From a virus: a stretch of 36,455 nt of DNA. A model generated the notes under the pieces. It did no database searches. It was not told the DNA's origin and worked only from the letters and a program-made list of their open reading frames with translations. Below, in pieces: positions 15,380 through 25,105 of the stretch (position 1 is the first letter of the stretch; every line of letters begins with the position of its first letter). Location of the stretch: positions 1 to 36,455 of the IMG/VR virus record IMGVR_UViG_3300027971_000116, one strand, 5' to 3'. The position numbers were made by a program, and so were the translations under genes.

Positions 15380-16042
15380 ATGGCAAAATATTTTAATTAC
15401 TTTCCAAAAACACTTTATTCGGCAAATAACAAAACTTCTAGTTTAGATACTGTAACGAATGTTATAGCCAGATTTGCATTTGAATCTAAGCTTAAAGAGA
15501 ATTCTTCCGCTTTTTACACATACTCAATACAAGATTCGGATACACCAGAAATAATTGCATACAAATATTATAAAAATCCAGAGAGACATTGGGTTGTTTT
15601 ATTGTTCAATGACATTATTGATCCACAATTTGATTGGCCACTTAAATATGATTCATTTATTAAATTTGTTGATACAAAATATACTGCAAATGGTGCTGCA
15701 AATACAACCGTACAAACTGGTCTTGCATGGGCAATGAGTACCAATAATGTTCAAGCATATTATAAAATTGTTAAAAGGACTACAACAGATACAACTCCAC
15801 AAGGAACAACGATAGAAGAAAAAATTGAACTTGATGCTAACACCTATGCAAATGTTGCCACATCATCAGCTACATATACACTTGCTGATGGCACAACAAC
15901 AGTTCAAACAATAACAAAAGAAAAACAAACATACTATGATTATGAAATGGAAGTTAATGAAGCTAAAAGAGATATTAAATTATTAAAAAATGATTTTGTT
16001 TCTATTGTTGAAAAAGAATTTAAGAAAGTAATTAAGTCATGA
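15380..16042 (+). CDS. 53: Baseplate wedge subunit gp53
   Basis: 220 residues. The N-terminus KYFNYFPKTLY and the segment YSIQDSDTPEIIAYKYYKNPERHWVVLLFNDIIDPQFDWPL (about 46-87) are the hallmark of gp53, which contains a LysM-like fold and joins wedges into the hexagonal baseplate. T4 gp53 is 196 residues; here the C-terminal part (about 105-190) has Thr-rich filler before a helical end. The stop overlaps the next start (ATGA at 16039), indicating coupled translation with the gp27-like gene. Confidence 0.85.
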   Translation: MAKYFNYFPKTLYSANNKTSSLDTVTNVIARFAFESKLKENSSAFYTYSIQDSDTPEIIAYKYYKNPERHWVVLLFNDIIDPQFDWPLKYDSFIKFVDTKYTANGAANTTVQTGLAWAMSTNNVQAYYKIVKRTTTDTTPQGTTIEEKIELDANTYANVATSSATYTLADGTTTVQTITKEKQTYYDYEMEVNEAKRDIKLLKNDFVSIVEKEFKKVIKS

Positions 16043-17385
16043 GTGACCAAGAAATCCAAATAGGGCAATCAACACAATTTTCTGTTAATGAATTAGTTGT
16101 TGTAACAAAAGCTGGAAAGATTGATATAACTTCAATATTTGAAGAAATCAATATTTTTGATTCAATATTTTTGCCTGTAATGAATGGTAGTGTGTTGATT
16201 AAAGATGCAATAGGTCTTTCTGGTAAATTATTTTTTGATGGTTCGGAATCATTGTTAATAGATATTTCAAAAGATAGTAACTCTGATATTGCAAGTTTTA
16301 AGAAAGCTTTTAGGATTATAAAACAAGGCGAAAGAACTGCTGGAAAAACTTCTAGTGAAACATATCTTTTGCATTTTGCCTCAGATGAATTAACTTATTC
16401 AGATAGACAAAGAATAAATCAAAATTATAATGGTACCTATTCATATGCAGTTCAAAAAATAATGGAAAATTATTTAAAAATTCCTGCTGGTGAATTAGGT
16501 GGAGTTTATGAAGAATCTTGTGGGCTCAGAGATTTTCCTATTCCAAATTTAAGACCATTAGAAGCATTAGAATGGATTGCAAAAAGAGCTGTTGACATTA
16601 ATCAGGCACCAAATTTCATGTTTTTTCAAAATAGTGTTGGATATAATTTTGCCTCTTTGTCCACACTATTAACACAAGATGACTTATTAGATATCACCTT
16701 TCAACCAAAAAATCTTAAAGGAAATAATCCTTTTAGTGAATTGGGTAGTGCAAGAGCCTTTGAAGTTGTTTCTCAGTCTGATAGTTTTAAGAAACAACGA
16801 GATGGTGTAAATGCAGGTAAGTTTTTAGGTTTCGATCCAATTACAAGACAGATTGCAAAAAAAGAAATTAGTTTTGGTGACATATCTGATACAATGAAAA
16901 AGGCAAATGATAATTTAGATTTCTCAGAAATTTTTGATAGAGATGGTGTGCCGAACACTCGAGCATTTGACTCAAAGAAAACTGTAAGTATTTTTAGTGC
17001 TGCACAAAAATTAAGCGAATATATTAAAAAAATGGATCCAACATCAATTTCAAAAGTTGATAATATTGAAGATTATCTATTTCAAAGAAAATCTATTATT
17101 TCAAATCTAATGGCAAAAAGAATAAAAATTGTAATGGCTGGAAATTTTCAATTGACTTCAGGATTTAATGTAAACGTGATAGCACCATCTAAAGGCATAA
17201 AAGAAGAAGGTGATGATAATGATGATCCAAGTATTAGTGGAAAATATCTGATTGTTGCATCAAGACATATTATTGGATTTGATAAACACGAAACTATTAT
17301 TGAAGTTGCATCCACTTCTACAAACAATGAATTTATTCCTACAAGTAATCCTGAACAAACTAAAGAATTGTTAGAGTACGCATAA
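16039..17385 (+). CDS. 27: Baseplate hub protein, gp27-like
   Basis: 448 residues, no signal or membrane segment. Features include FEEINIFDSIFLPVMNGSVLIKDA (about 34-57), SYAVQKIMENYLKI (about 134-147), LRPLEALEWIAKRAV (about 172-186) and a final beta barrel-like part (MAGNFQLTSGFNVNVIAPS, YLIVASRHIIGFDKHETIIEVAS). The plan agrees with gp27/gpD-type hub proteins that form a trimeric ring holding the spike. It lies directly before gp5, the partner of gp27 in T4. The assignment rests on context and general pattern, not on a decisive motif. Confidence 0.7.
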   Translation: MSDQEIQIGQSTQFSVNELVVVTKAGKIDITSIFEEINIFDSIFLPVMNGSVLIKDAIGLSGKLFFDGSESLLIDISKDSNSDIASFKKAFRIIKQGERTAGKTSSETYLLHFASDELTYSDRQRINQNYNGTYSYAVQKIMENYLKIPAGELGGVYEESCGLRDFPIPNLRPLEALEWIAKRAVDINQAPNFMFFQNSVGYNFASLSTLLTQDDLLDITFQPKNLKGNNPFSELGSARAFEVVSQSDSFKKQRDGVNAGKFLGFDPITRQIAKKEISFGDISDTMKKANDNLDFSEIFDRDGVPNTRAFDSKKTVSIFSAAQKLSEYIKKMDPTSISKVDNIEDYLFQRKSIISNLMAKRIKIVMAGNFQLTSGFNVNVIAPSKGIKEEGDDNDDPSISGKYLIVASRHIIGFDKHETIIEVASTSTNNEFIPTSNPEQTKELLEYA

Positions 17386-17386
17386 C

Positions 17387-18463
17387 ATGGAAAAAACTGA
17401 AGAATCAAAAGACTTTGCTGGTAAAAGCGGTTTCATTTGGTGGGTTGGAATAGTAGAAGACAGAAATGATCCACTAAAGATGGGTCGATTGAAAGCTAGA
17501 GCAGTTGGTTGGCACTCTGAAGATAAGATGCATTTACCCACAAAAGAATTGCCTTGGGCAACGCCAATGCTTCCAACAAATAATATTAATGTTTATTCTC
17601 CAAGAGAAGGAGATATGGTTGTTGGATTTTTTACTGATGGAGAAAATGCACAAGAGCCTGTTATCATGGGTGTTCTTCCAGGTATCGCATTAAAAGCTGC
17701 CAATGCACAAGACGCATTTTGTGATCCAAGAACTGCAACTGAATTAGCTTCTGCACCGAAAACACCAAAAGAAAAAACATATAAAACTGACGGTACTGGA
17801 ATTACAATTGTAGAAAGAGATAGAGCAGAATCATATCCAAAGATTTTAGATGAACCATCAACTTCTCGTATTGCAAGAAATGATGCCGATACAATAACAA
17901 AAACTTTTATACAAGAACGAAAAGATAATCTTGTAACAGGAGTTGAAACTGTAAGTGATTCATGGGATGAACCAGAAACACTTTACAATACAGTTTATCC
18001 TTATAACAATGTTGTTGAAACTGAATCTGGTCATTTATTAGAATTTGATGATACTCCAGAAGCAGAAAGAATTCATTTGGCACATAGAAATGGTTCTTTC
18101 CAAGAATGGTTTCCAAATGGTGATAAGGTAGAGAAAGTTACTAAAGACAATTATCAGATTGTAATGGGTGATGACAAAGTTTACATTATGGGTAAATGTC
18201 AAGTCACAATTCAAGGTGATGCAGAATTATATGTTCAAGGTAACTTTGATATGAATGTAGATGGAACTTGCAATATTCGTTCCACTGGAAATATGAAACT
18301 TAATGCACCACTAATAGATTTGAATGATGGTACAAATGGCGCAGCTCGTATAGGTGATACTGCTGATACGGGAGATGCAGGAACTGGCGGCCACTTTGAT
18401 ACTAATAGTGCAGGAACTAACATAATTGAGACAGGTTCTGCAACAGTTGTTATTGGCGGATGA
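17387..18463 (+). CDS. 5: Baseplate central spike gp5 without lysozyme domain
   Basis: 358 residues against 575 in T4. Residues about 16-100 form the OB-fold: WWVGIVEDRNDPLKMGRLKARAVGW, LPWATPMLP, YSPREGDMVVGFF, EPVIMGVLPG. After a linker, ESGHLLEFDDTPEAERIHLAHRNG (about 213-236) leads to a beta-helix with alternating short strands (about 255-312), ending in a Gly/Asp-rich tip. The T4 lysozyme insert between OB-fold and helix is absent. It forms the trimeric membrane-piercing spike. Cleavage of peptidoglycan could instead be done by the GH19 and M15 proteins of the minus block. Confidence 0.85.
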   Translation: MEKTEESKDFAGKSGFIWWVGIVEDRNDPLKMGRLKARAVGWHSEDKMHLPTKELPWATPMLPTNNINVYSPREGDMVVGFFTDGENAQEPVIMGVLPGIALKAANAQDAFCDPRTATELASAPKTPKEKTYKTDGTGITIVERDRAESYPKILDEPSTSRIARNDADTITKTFIQERKDNLVTGVETVSDSWDEPETLYNTVYPYNNVVETESGHLLEFDDTPEAERIHLAHRNGSFQEWFPNGDKVEKVTKDNYQIVMGDDKVYIMGKCQVTIQGDAELYVQGNFDMNVDGTCNIRSTGNMKLNAPLIDLNDGTNGAARIGDTADTGDAGTGGHFDTNSAGTNIIETGSATVVIGG

Positions 18464-18475
18464 GATAAATAAAAC

Positions 18476-18880
18476 ATGGCCCAAGTAAACATAGATTCCA
18501 CAAACACTTTCAAAGATTTGGATTTGAATTTTACGATTCATCCTATTCGAAAAGATGTTAATATTCATAAAAATGAATATGCTATCATTAATTCTGTTAA
18601 AAATTTAGTTTCGACAAATCATTATGACAGACCTTTTCGTCCAGAAATTGGAAGTAGTATTCGCAATCTTTTATTTGAAAATATAGATACAATTATTGCG
18701 GCTCAATTAGAAAGAGCCGTTCAGGAAACGATTAATAATTTTGAACCTAGAGTACAAATAAATCAAGTTATTGCTATTCCAGATCCAGAAAATAATAGGT
18801 ATAAATTGACACTTGATTTTTTTGTTATCAATAATACTAATCCAATTACAATAAATTTCTTTTTAGAGAGAATTAGATAA
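18476..18880 (+). CDS. 25: Baseplate wedge subunit gp25
   Basis: 134 residues, the normal length (T4 gp25 has 132). It contains the gp25/W family core: DLNFTIHPIRKDV, a NEYAIINSVKNLVSTN helix, RPFRPEIGSSIRNLLFE (about 52-68), and a final TLDFFVINNTNPITINFFLER strand pair. The EIGSSIRNLLFE motif is the sheath-binding EPR-type element position. gp25 starts sheath polymerisation and binds gp6. It precedes gp6 by one base. Confidence 0.9.
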   Translation: MAQVNIDSTNTFKDLDLNFTIHPIRKDVNIHKNEYAIINSVKNLVSTNHYDRPFRPEIGSSIRNLLFENIDTIIAAQLERAVQETINNFEPRVQINQVIAIPDPENNRYKLTLDFFVINNTNPITINFFLERIR

Positions 18881-18881
18881 T

Positions 18882-20939
18882 ATGGCAGACAGATTAAAAG
18901 TCACCGAACTTGATTTTGATACAATCAAAACAAATTTAAGAACATTTTTAAATCAACAGGCTGAATTTACAGACTATGATTTTGAAGGTTCTGGTTTGTC
19001 TGTATTGCTTGATGTTTTGGCATACAATACACACTACAATGCATACTATCTGAATATGGTTGCAAATGAATCATTCATGGATACCGCAATATTAAGAGAC
19101 TCTGTAGTTTCTCATGCAAAAACATTAGGATATGTTCCTCATTCAACAACCGCTTCTATTGCAACACTTAATTTTAGAGCAAATTCAGCAACATCAACAA
19201 GTGGAACATTGACTCTGCCCGCAGGTTTTGGATTTCTATCAAATCAAATTGATAGCAAACCATACAATTTTATTGTTTTAAATGACACTACAGTATCTAA
19301 AGCCAATAACTCATATCTCTTTGAAAATTTGGAAATTTATGAAGGTCAATTAGTTACTTATAGGTTTGTTCATAATTCTGCATCAAACCCAAAACAAACA
19401 TTTACTTTACCAGAAGAAAGTATTGATACTTCAACAATAAAAGTTCAAGTTTCTCCTTCATCTGGAAATACACAACTTACAGTTTATAATTTAGTATCTG
19501 ATATATTAGATGTAAATTCTGATTCAGAAGTTTTTTATTTACAAGAAAATAAATCTGGTAAATATCAAATTTATTTTGGCAACGATTCAGTCGGTAAATC
19601 ATTGCCCGATGGTGCAATAGTGAATACCACTTTTCTAAAAACTAACGGAACTGCTGCAAATAAAGCAAACAATTTTGTTGCAACTGCTGGAGTTACAGAC
19701 TCTTTATCGGAATACATTACAAATTTTGTTATAACTCCCGTGTCCGCAGCTGCTGGTGGTGCAGTTCGTGAATCTGTTGATGATATTAAATTTGGTGCAG
19801 CCGCACAGTATACTACACAAAATAGATTGGTAACTGTTAAAGACTATGAATCATACTTAAAGAAAAATTATCCTAGCGTTGATTCATTATCTGTTTGGGG
19901 TGGTGAAGAAGAAGATCCACCAACATATGGTAAAGTTTACATTTCATTAAAACCAAAAGAAAACTATTATATTTCAGAAACAGAAAAACAAAGAATTATT
20001 GATGAAATTATTAAACCAAAATCAATTGTTTCTGTTGATGCAATAATTCGAGATCCTGAATATCTATACCTATTAATTGAAAATTATGTTGAGTATGATA
20101 AAAATAAAACTACTCAAACAATTGAAGCAATAAAATCTTCAATAAGAAATGCTATACTTTTGTATAGAAATACAAACTTAAATAAATTTGGAGCAACTTT
20201 TGTTCTTTCAAAATTACAAGATAGTGTTGATGGTGTTGATTTAAATGCTATTAGTGGTTCTGAAACAAAATTATATTTACAGAAAAGATTTGAACCTACT
20301 TTGGGTGCATCAACAACATATACGATTAATTTTAATGCACCGTTAAATCGTGGAACAACAACAAATAAATTAACTTCTTCTGAGTTTAGAATTTATGATT
20401 CTACTGGTGCAATAAAAACTGTTTTGTTTGAAGAAGTACCTGAATCATTTACCGGCATTTCTGAAATACAAGTTACAAATGCAGGAACTGGATATACAGA
20501 AACACCAACAATAACAATTACCGGTGACGGTACTGGTGCTGTTGCAACAGCAGTAATTGTAAACGGAAAAATACAAAGTATTGCATTAACAAATCGAGGA
20601 ATTAACTACACCAGAGCCATCGTTACAATTACTGGTGGTAATGGATATGGTGCGGCTGGGTCTGCTGTGTTAGATGGTAAGTTTGGTTATCTGAGAACAA
20701 TTTATTATGATGACAATGCAGAAAAACAAACAATCAATGAACAAATCGGAACAATCAATTATGTTACAGGAACAATTACCATAAATGATGTGAGAATATT
20801 ATCTGTTGTTCCTACAGATGGATTAATTAGATTGACTATTGAATCAGGAAAAGGTATTGTAAAAACAGCAAAGAGCACAATCATATCTATTGATGATACT
20901 GATACAACTTCCATAACAACTGAACTCTCTGCAATTTAA
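18882..20939 (+). CDS. 6: Baseplate wedge subunit gp6 (gpJ-like)
   Basis: 685 residues, near T4 gp6 (660). The N-terminus LKVTELDFDTIKTNLRTFLN and DFEGSGLSVLLDVLAYNTHYNAYYLNMVANESFMDTA (about 32-70) are diagnostic, as is AAGGAVRESVDDIKFGAAAQYTTQNRLVTVKDYE (about 290-325). gp6 dimers form the inner ring of the baseplate. The C-terminal part (about 526-600) contains two copies of a GTGYTETPTITITG-type beta module that also occurs in the next three genes. It overlaps the following start by one base (TAATG). Confidence 0.9.
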   Translation: MADRLKVTELDFDTIKTNLRTFLNQQAEFTDYDFEGSGLSVLLDVLAYNTHYNAYYLNMVANESFMDTAILRDSVVSHAKTLGYVPHSTTASIATLNFRANSATSTSGTLTLPAGFGFLSNQIDSKPYNFIVLNDTTVSKANNSYLFENLEIYEGQLVTYRFVHNSASNPKQTFTLPEESIDTSTIKVQVSPSSGNTQLTVYNLVSDILDVNSDSEVFYLQENKSGKYQIYFGNDSVGKSLPDGAIVNTTFLKTNGTAANKANNFVATAGVTDSLSEYITNFVITPVSAAAGGAVRESVDDIKFGAAAQYTTQNRLVTVKDYESYLKKNYPSVDSLSVWGGEEEDPPTYGKVYISLKPKENYYISETEKQRIIDEIIKPKSIVSVDAIIRDPEYLYLLIENYVEYDKNKTTQTIEAIKSSIRNAILLYRNTNLNKFGATFVLSKLQDSVDGVDLNAISGSETKLYLQKRFEPTLGASTTYTINFNAPLNRGTTTNKLTSSEFRIYDSTGAIKTVLFEEVPESFTGISEIQVTNAGTGYTETPTITITGDGTGAVATAVIVNGKIQSIALTNRGINYTRAIVTITGGNGYGAAGSAVLDGKFGYLRTIYYDDNAEKQTINEQIGTINYVTGTITINDVRILSVVPTDGLIRLTIESGKGIVKTAKSTIISIDDTDTTSITTELSAI

Positions 20940-23473
20940 TGTCTGATAACAAAGTTTCTTTACTGATTAATCGTCAGGTTCCCGAATTTGTTCGGGACGA
21001 ATATCCTCTGTTCATTACATTTTTGGAAGCTTATTATGAATACCTTGAAACAAAACAAGGGACTCAAATAAATGATTTAATCTCAGTATCAAAAGATTTA
21101 AGAAACCTTTCAGATGTTGATGATTCAATAGAAGATTTTGAACAACAATTTTTCAATTCGTTTGCTACATATTTACCTAAAGATGTAACTGTAGATAAAG
21201 CATTTTTAATTAAGAATGTTTTACCCATATATCTTTCTAAAGGATCAGAAGGGTCTTTTAAACTTTTATTCAGAATGTTATTTTCTGAAGAACTAGAATT
21301 AATCTATCCAAAAAATAATGTTCTCAGAGCCTCTGATGGTAAATGGACAGTTGATAATATTCTCAGAATTGATACCGATATAAGAAGTGTTTATACTGCA
21401 ACAGGTAACACAAGTTTTTCTTTAGCACAACAAGTCAATAATGATGAAGTAGAAGTTTATGTGAGTGGAGTTTTAAAAACAATCACCACAGATTATTTTA
21501 TTCGTAAAGAATCTAAAAAATTAGTTTTTAATACTGCACCGGCTGCAAATTCAGAAGTTAAGGTAATATATACAAATTTTGATATTGCTTTGCTTAAAAA
21601 TAGGCAAGTTACAGGTGTTACTTCTGGTGCAACCGCAATTGTTGAAAAATCTGTAAAGAGAATTATTACTGACCGATTGAATCTTGGTTTTCCATTTGAA
21701 TTGTTTATTAGTGATAAAACATTAGTAGGAACATTTTCTGGCGGTGAAGAAATTCAAGCTACAATTATTGATGATAATGATGCCTTAATAACTTTAAGAG
21801 CTGATACATTTTCAATCGTCAATAGAATTAATGTCATCAATGGTGGGTCAAGTTATAATGTAGGAGATGTTGTCATTGTAACTGGTGGTGGAGCAGTAAC
21901 AGATGCTTCTGCTCAAGTTGATGATATTGTTGAAGGATATATTGATGGCATCGTTGTAAATTATGGCGGTGCAGGATTTGAACTTAATGGTGATATTACA
22001 GTTTCTGGTATTTCTCCGTTTGCACTTGACCTTGCCGTTGATGGTGTGGATACAGCAGGTGCTCTTGCAAATTCATCAGCAAATACCTATACTGTATCTA
22101 ATGATGCCATATCAACTTATGCAAACACATTAATTTCTGCTGCTGATTATGGATTTCCCGCAACAGTAATTACTGCTGGTGAAAATGTTTCAACAGTTAT
22201 TGCTGATGCATTGAGTTATTACACGTTCACAAGTTTAGGCCCAATATCAAATGTCATTGTTCTATACTCAAATACATCGACTGCAATTTCTCCAACGCTA
22301 GATGCTAACTCGCCATTGTTTACGGCAAATAGTAATTCTTTTGCCATTAAAAATTTCAAGTCAGTAGGTAGAATTAAAATCAACAATGGTGGAACAGGAT
22401 ATCAAGTTGGTGATGAGATTACATTTGGTTCTAATCCTGTGGGAACAAATGGAAGAGGTGCAGCTGCAGCAGTTAAAGCAGTCAACGCAAATGGAACAAT
22501 TACTCAAATTGAAATTCAACCATCTAGAGTTTCTGGTACGGCAAATGTAACTAACAACAGTCCGTTCATCGTAGGTACAGGAACACAATTTGGTACACAA
22601 ATTAGAGTTGGTGATAGAATCACAATCAATAATGAATCAAGATATATTAATGCAATTTCAAATACTACCTATGCAAATGTAAATGTGAATTGGACAGCTA
22701 CTTCAACTGGTAAGAAAGTTGGTAAGTATGGAGACTACTTAATTGGTGGCCAAGGTTATACACAAAATAATTTTCCAACAATAACTGTATCATCAACTGC
22801 TGGAGTAAATGCGAATGTACAAATTTCTGCATTAATGGCCGATGGTGAATCACTTACACCATTTATTGGAAATACACAACCAGGACAAATCATATCAATT
22901 AAAGTTGTAAGTGGTGGTACAGGATATCAATATATTCCACAAGTAGACTTGACAGGTTCTGGTAGTGGTACGGCAACTGCATCTGCTGTAATTGAAGATG
23001 TTTATATTTCTTTGCCTGGAAGATGGACAACATCTGATTCTATTTTGTCAACCTCAGAGAGAAAACTACAAGGCCAAGATTACTATGTTGATTATTCATA
23101 CATAACTTCTTCAGCCGTAGAATTCACAAAATACAAAAAAGTATTAAAACAACTATTGCATCCAGCTGGATTTATAAACTATGCTGACTTAAATGAGAAC
23201 GCCTCTTTTAATGCAAATACAATTACTGTATCAACAACTTCTGCTAACACGATTGCCGGAACAGTAAATGTTTCCAACGGTTCAATTTATATAACTGGTG
23301 TAAACACTAAATTTAACGTGTCTAACTCAAGAGGTACTTTGACTATTGGATCGAATGTTTCTGTGAATAACATAATTAGAACTGTTTCTAGTATCATAAG
23401 TAATACAAATATTGCAGTTTCTTCAGCATTTACAACATCTGCAAATGCACAAACGGCCTTTATATTGATATAA
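20939..23473 (+). CDS. 7: Baseplate wedge protein, gp7-like
   Basis: 844 residues. The N-terminus (VPEFVRDEYPLFITFLEAYYEYLE, then VSKDLRNLSDVDDSIEDFEQQFF and LPIYLSKGSEGSFKLLFRMLF) is a conserved wedge-protein opening of aquatic T4-like phages, annotated there as gp7-like. The rest is beta-rich, with GGxGY modules near 297-345, 477-520 and 655-690 and a Ser/Asn/Thr-rich end. Between them are fibre-like segments with VSGTANVTNNSPFIVGTGTQF-type repeats. It is shorter than T4 gp7 (1032), so the T4 number rests mostly on its place between gp6 and gp8. Confidence 0.65.
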   Translation: MSDNKVSLLINRQVPEFVRDEYPLFITFLEAYYEYLETKQGTQINDLISVSKDLRNLSDVDDSIEDFEQQFFNSFATYLPKDVTVDKAFLIKNVLPIYLSKGSEGSFKLLFRMLFSEELELIYPKNNVLRASDGKWTVDNILRIDTDIRSVYTATGNTSFSLAQQVNNDEVEVYVSGVLKTITTDYFIRKESKKLVFNTAPAANSEVKVIYTNFDIALLKNRQVTGVTSGATAIVEKSVKRIITDRLNLGFPFELFISDKTLVGTFSGGEEIQATIIDDNDALITLRADTFSIVNRINVINGGSSYNVGDVVIVTGGGAVTDASAQVDDIVEGYIDGIVVNYGGAGFELNGDITVSGISPFALDLAVDGVDTAGALANSSANTYTVSNDAISTYANTLISAADYGFPATVITAGENVSTVIADALSYYTFTSLGPISNVIVLYSNTSTAISPTLDANSPLFTANSNSFAIKNFKSVGRIKINNGGTGYQVGDEITFGSNPVGTNGRGAAAAVKAVNANGTITQIEIQPSRVSGTANVTNNSPFIVGTGTQFGTQIRVGDRITINNESRYINAISNTTYANVNVNWTATSTGKKVGKYGDYLIGGQGYTQNNFPTITVSSTAGVNANVQISALMADGESLTPFIGNTQPGQIISIKVVSGGTGYQYIPQVDLTGSGSGTATASAVIEDVYISLPGRWTTSDSILSTSERKLQGQDYYVDYSYITSSAVEFTKYKKVLKQLLHPAGFINYADLNENASFNANTITVSTTSANTIAGTVNVSNGSIYITGVNTKFNVSNSRGTLTIGSNVSVNNIIRTVSSIISNTNIAVSSAFTTSANAQTAFILI

Positions 23474-23476
23474 ATA
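23469..23476 (+). promoter_or_regulatory. TATAAATA sequence at the gp7-gp8 junction
   Basis: Exact late-promoter consensus, containing the TAA stop of the gp7-like gene. A start six bases downstream would fall at the gp8 ATG (23483), giving a leaderless message, so function for gp8 is uncertain; it may be chance or serve downstream genes. Confidence 0.35.
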
Positions 23477-23482
23477 AGCACT

Positions 23483-25096
23483 ATGCCATCAATTACAAAG
23501 AAAAAACTAAGTTACAATAACGCAAAGATTTGGCGTAATTCGGTCTATAATTCAGGAACTACTGATCCAGTTCTTTATATTTTTATTGGTAATAATGTTC
23601 CGTATGCAAATGAGTCTTCTCCAGATTCTCTTGTGGACACGATTAGCACAGAAAAAGATGTTTGGAATAACATATATGCCGCCAAAAAAGTAACGGCAAA
23701 TGATGTAGAACTTGTTATTCCAAAAGTCACTTGGACTGCGAATTCAAAATATAGAAATTATGATGATACAATTGATATAAACACTTTGTTATCATCAAAC
23801 ACCACACAGGGATTAAGTCCCATGTATGTTATTACGACAGGAAGAAATGTATACAAATGCATGTCTAATAACTCCTCGGCCAATTCGACAATAGAACCAT
23901 CGGGCGACTATACAACTTCAAATGGTAATATTGCTACTGCTGATGGGTATTTGTGGAAATACATGTATAATGTTAAGCCATCAAATAAGTTTTTAACTAC
24001 CAGTTGGATTCCGACTCCTACATCCACAGCACAATTAGATTATAATGTAAATGATACTGGCGTTGTTGATGGTGAATTGACAAGAATTATTGTTACTGCA
24101 AATGGAACAAATTACAGAGAGGCATCAAATATTGTAGTTGCCTCTTATACTTCAGGCCAAACAACATTTCAGTTTGCAAATACTGCTAGAGTTTTAAGTG
24201 TGTTTCAGATTTCAACTGTTGCAAATCTTGCAAATATGTCTGTCTCTGGAACAGGCATTCCGTCTGGTTCATATATTACTGCAACGGCAAATGCAACAGG
24301 AGTAATTACACTATCATCTGCAACTACAGCGTCTGGTGGCGGCAATACAGGTAACTTAACAATATCAACTAGAGTTTATGTTGATGGTGATGGAAGTGGT
24401 TCTGCTGCAGCAACTACACTATCAAATACAACATCTGGTGTTTCCTCTGCAAATGCCAATGTATCAAAGGTAACAGTAACAACAATTGGAACTGGTTACT
24501 CAAGAGCAAATGCGTATATCTATGGTTCTGGAACTGGTGCAACAGCAAGAGTTATTGTTTCTCCAAAATACGGCCATGCTTACAATCCGGCTAATGAACT
24601 GAACGCATCGAATTTAATGTTTGCCGTAAGAATTGGTGAAATAGATACTACTGAGAATGGATTAATTTCTTCAAATACTTCTTTTAGGCAGTATGGTCTT
24701 CTCTCAAATCCGCATAAATATGCTAATACTACTGCCGTAACACAAACAACAGCCAATTCAGTAATCTCTCAAACAACAAATTTAGGTTTGGTTGCTGGTG
24801 CAAGTTATACATTAGATGAATTCGTTTATCAAGGAACTTCTTCATCTACAGCTACATTTTATGGTTATGTTAATTCACAAACATCAAATGAAGTTAAGTT
24901 GTCTAAAGTTATAGGAACAGTAACAATTGGATTGCCTTTAGTTGGTTTAAGTTCTGGTGTTTCTAGAATTATTATTACTAAAACAAATCCAGAATTCAAA
25001 CCATATACTGGTGACATTTTATATGTTGAAAATATTACAAAGACGCAAAGAGAAGATGGTCAAGCAGAAAACATCAAAATTGTGGTTAGATTTTAG
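23483..25096 (+). CDS. 8: Baseplate wedge subunit gp8
   Basis: 537 residues; T4 gp8 has 334. Conserved points are ITKKKLSYNNAKIWRNSVYN, DPVLYIFIGNNVPYANE, KDVWNNIYAAKKV, NVYKCMSNN, the EPSGDYTTSNGNIATADGYLWKYMYN segment (about 137-162), LLSNPHKYAN and the ending GDILYVENITKTQREDGQAENIKIVVRF, all with counterparts in T4 gp8 (DGYVWEYLFEI, MIYMENRPPI, EINILFTF). Extra length comes from Gly/Ser/Thr-rich insertions (about 200-365), one carrying the GTGYSRANAYIYGSGTGA-type module. It binds gp6, gp7 and gp10 in the wedge. Confidence 0.85.
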   Translation: MPSITKKKLSYNNAKIWRNSVYNSGTTDPVLYIFIGNNVPYANESSPDSLVDTISTEKDVWNNIYAAKKVTANDVELVIPKVTWTANSKYRNYDDTIDINTLLSSNTTQGLSPMYVITTGRNVYKCMSNNSSANSTIEPSGDYTTSNGNIATADGYLWKYMYNVKPSNKFLTTSWIPTPTSTAQLDYNVNDTGVVDGELTRIIVTANGTNYREASNIVVASYTSGQTTFQFANTARVLSVFQISTVANLANMSVSGTGIPSGSYITATANATGVITLSSATTASGGGNTGNLTISTRVYVDGDGSGSAAATTLSNTTSGVSSANANVSKVTVTTIGTGYSRANAYIYGSGTGATARVIVSPKYGHAYNPANELNASNLMFAVRIGEIDTTENGLISSNTSFRQYGLLSNPHKYANTTAVTQTTANSVISQTTNLGLVAGASYTLDEFVYQGTSSSTATFYGYVNSQTSNEVKLSKVIGTVTIGLPLVGLSSGVSRIIITKTNPEFKPYTGDILYVENITKTQREDGQAENIKIVVRF

Positions 25097-25105
25097 AGGA
25101 AATAA

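Noticed and set aside
18464-18471. GATAAATA before gene 25 as a late promoter
   Set aside because: Its predicted start would fall at or after the gp25 ATG (18476), leaving no leader, and the first base departs from the consensus.
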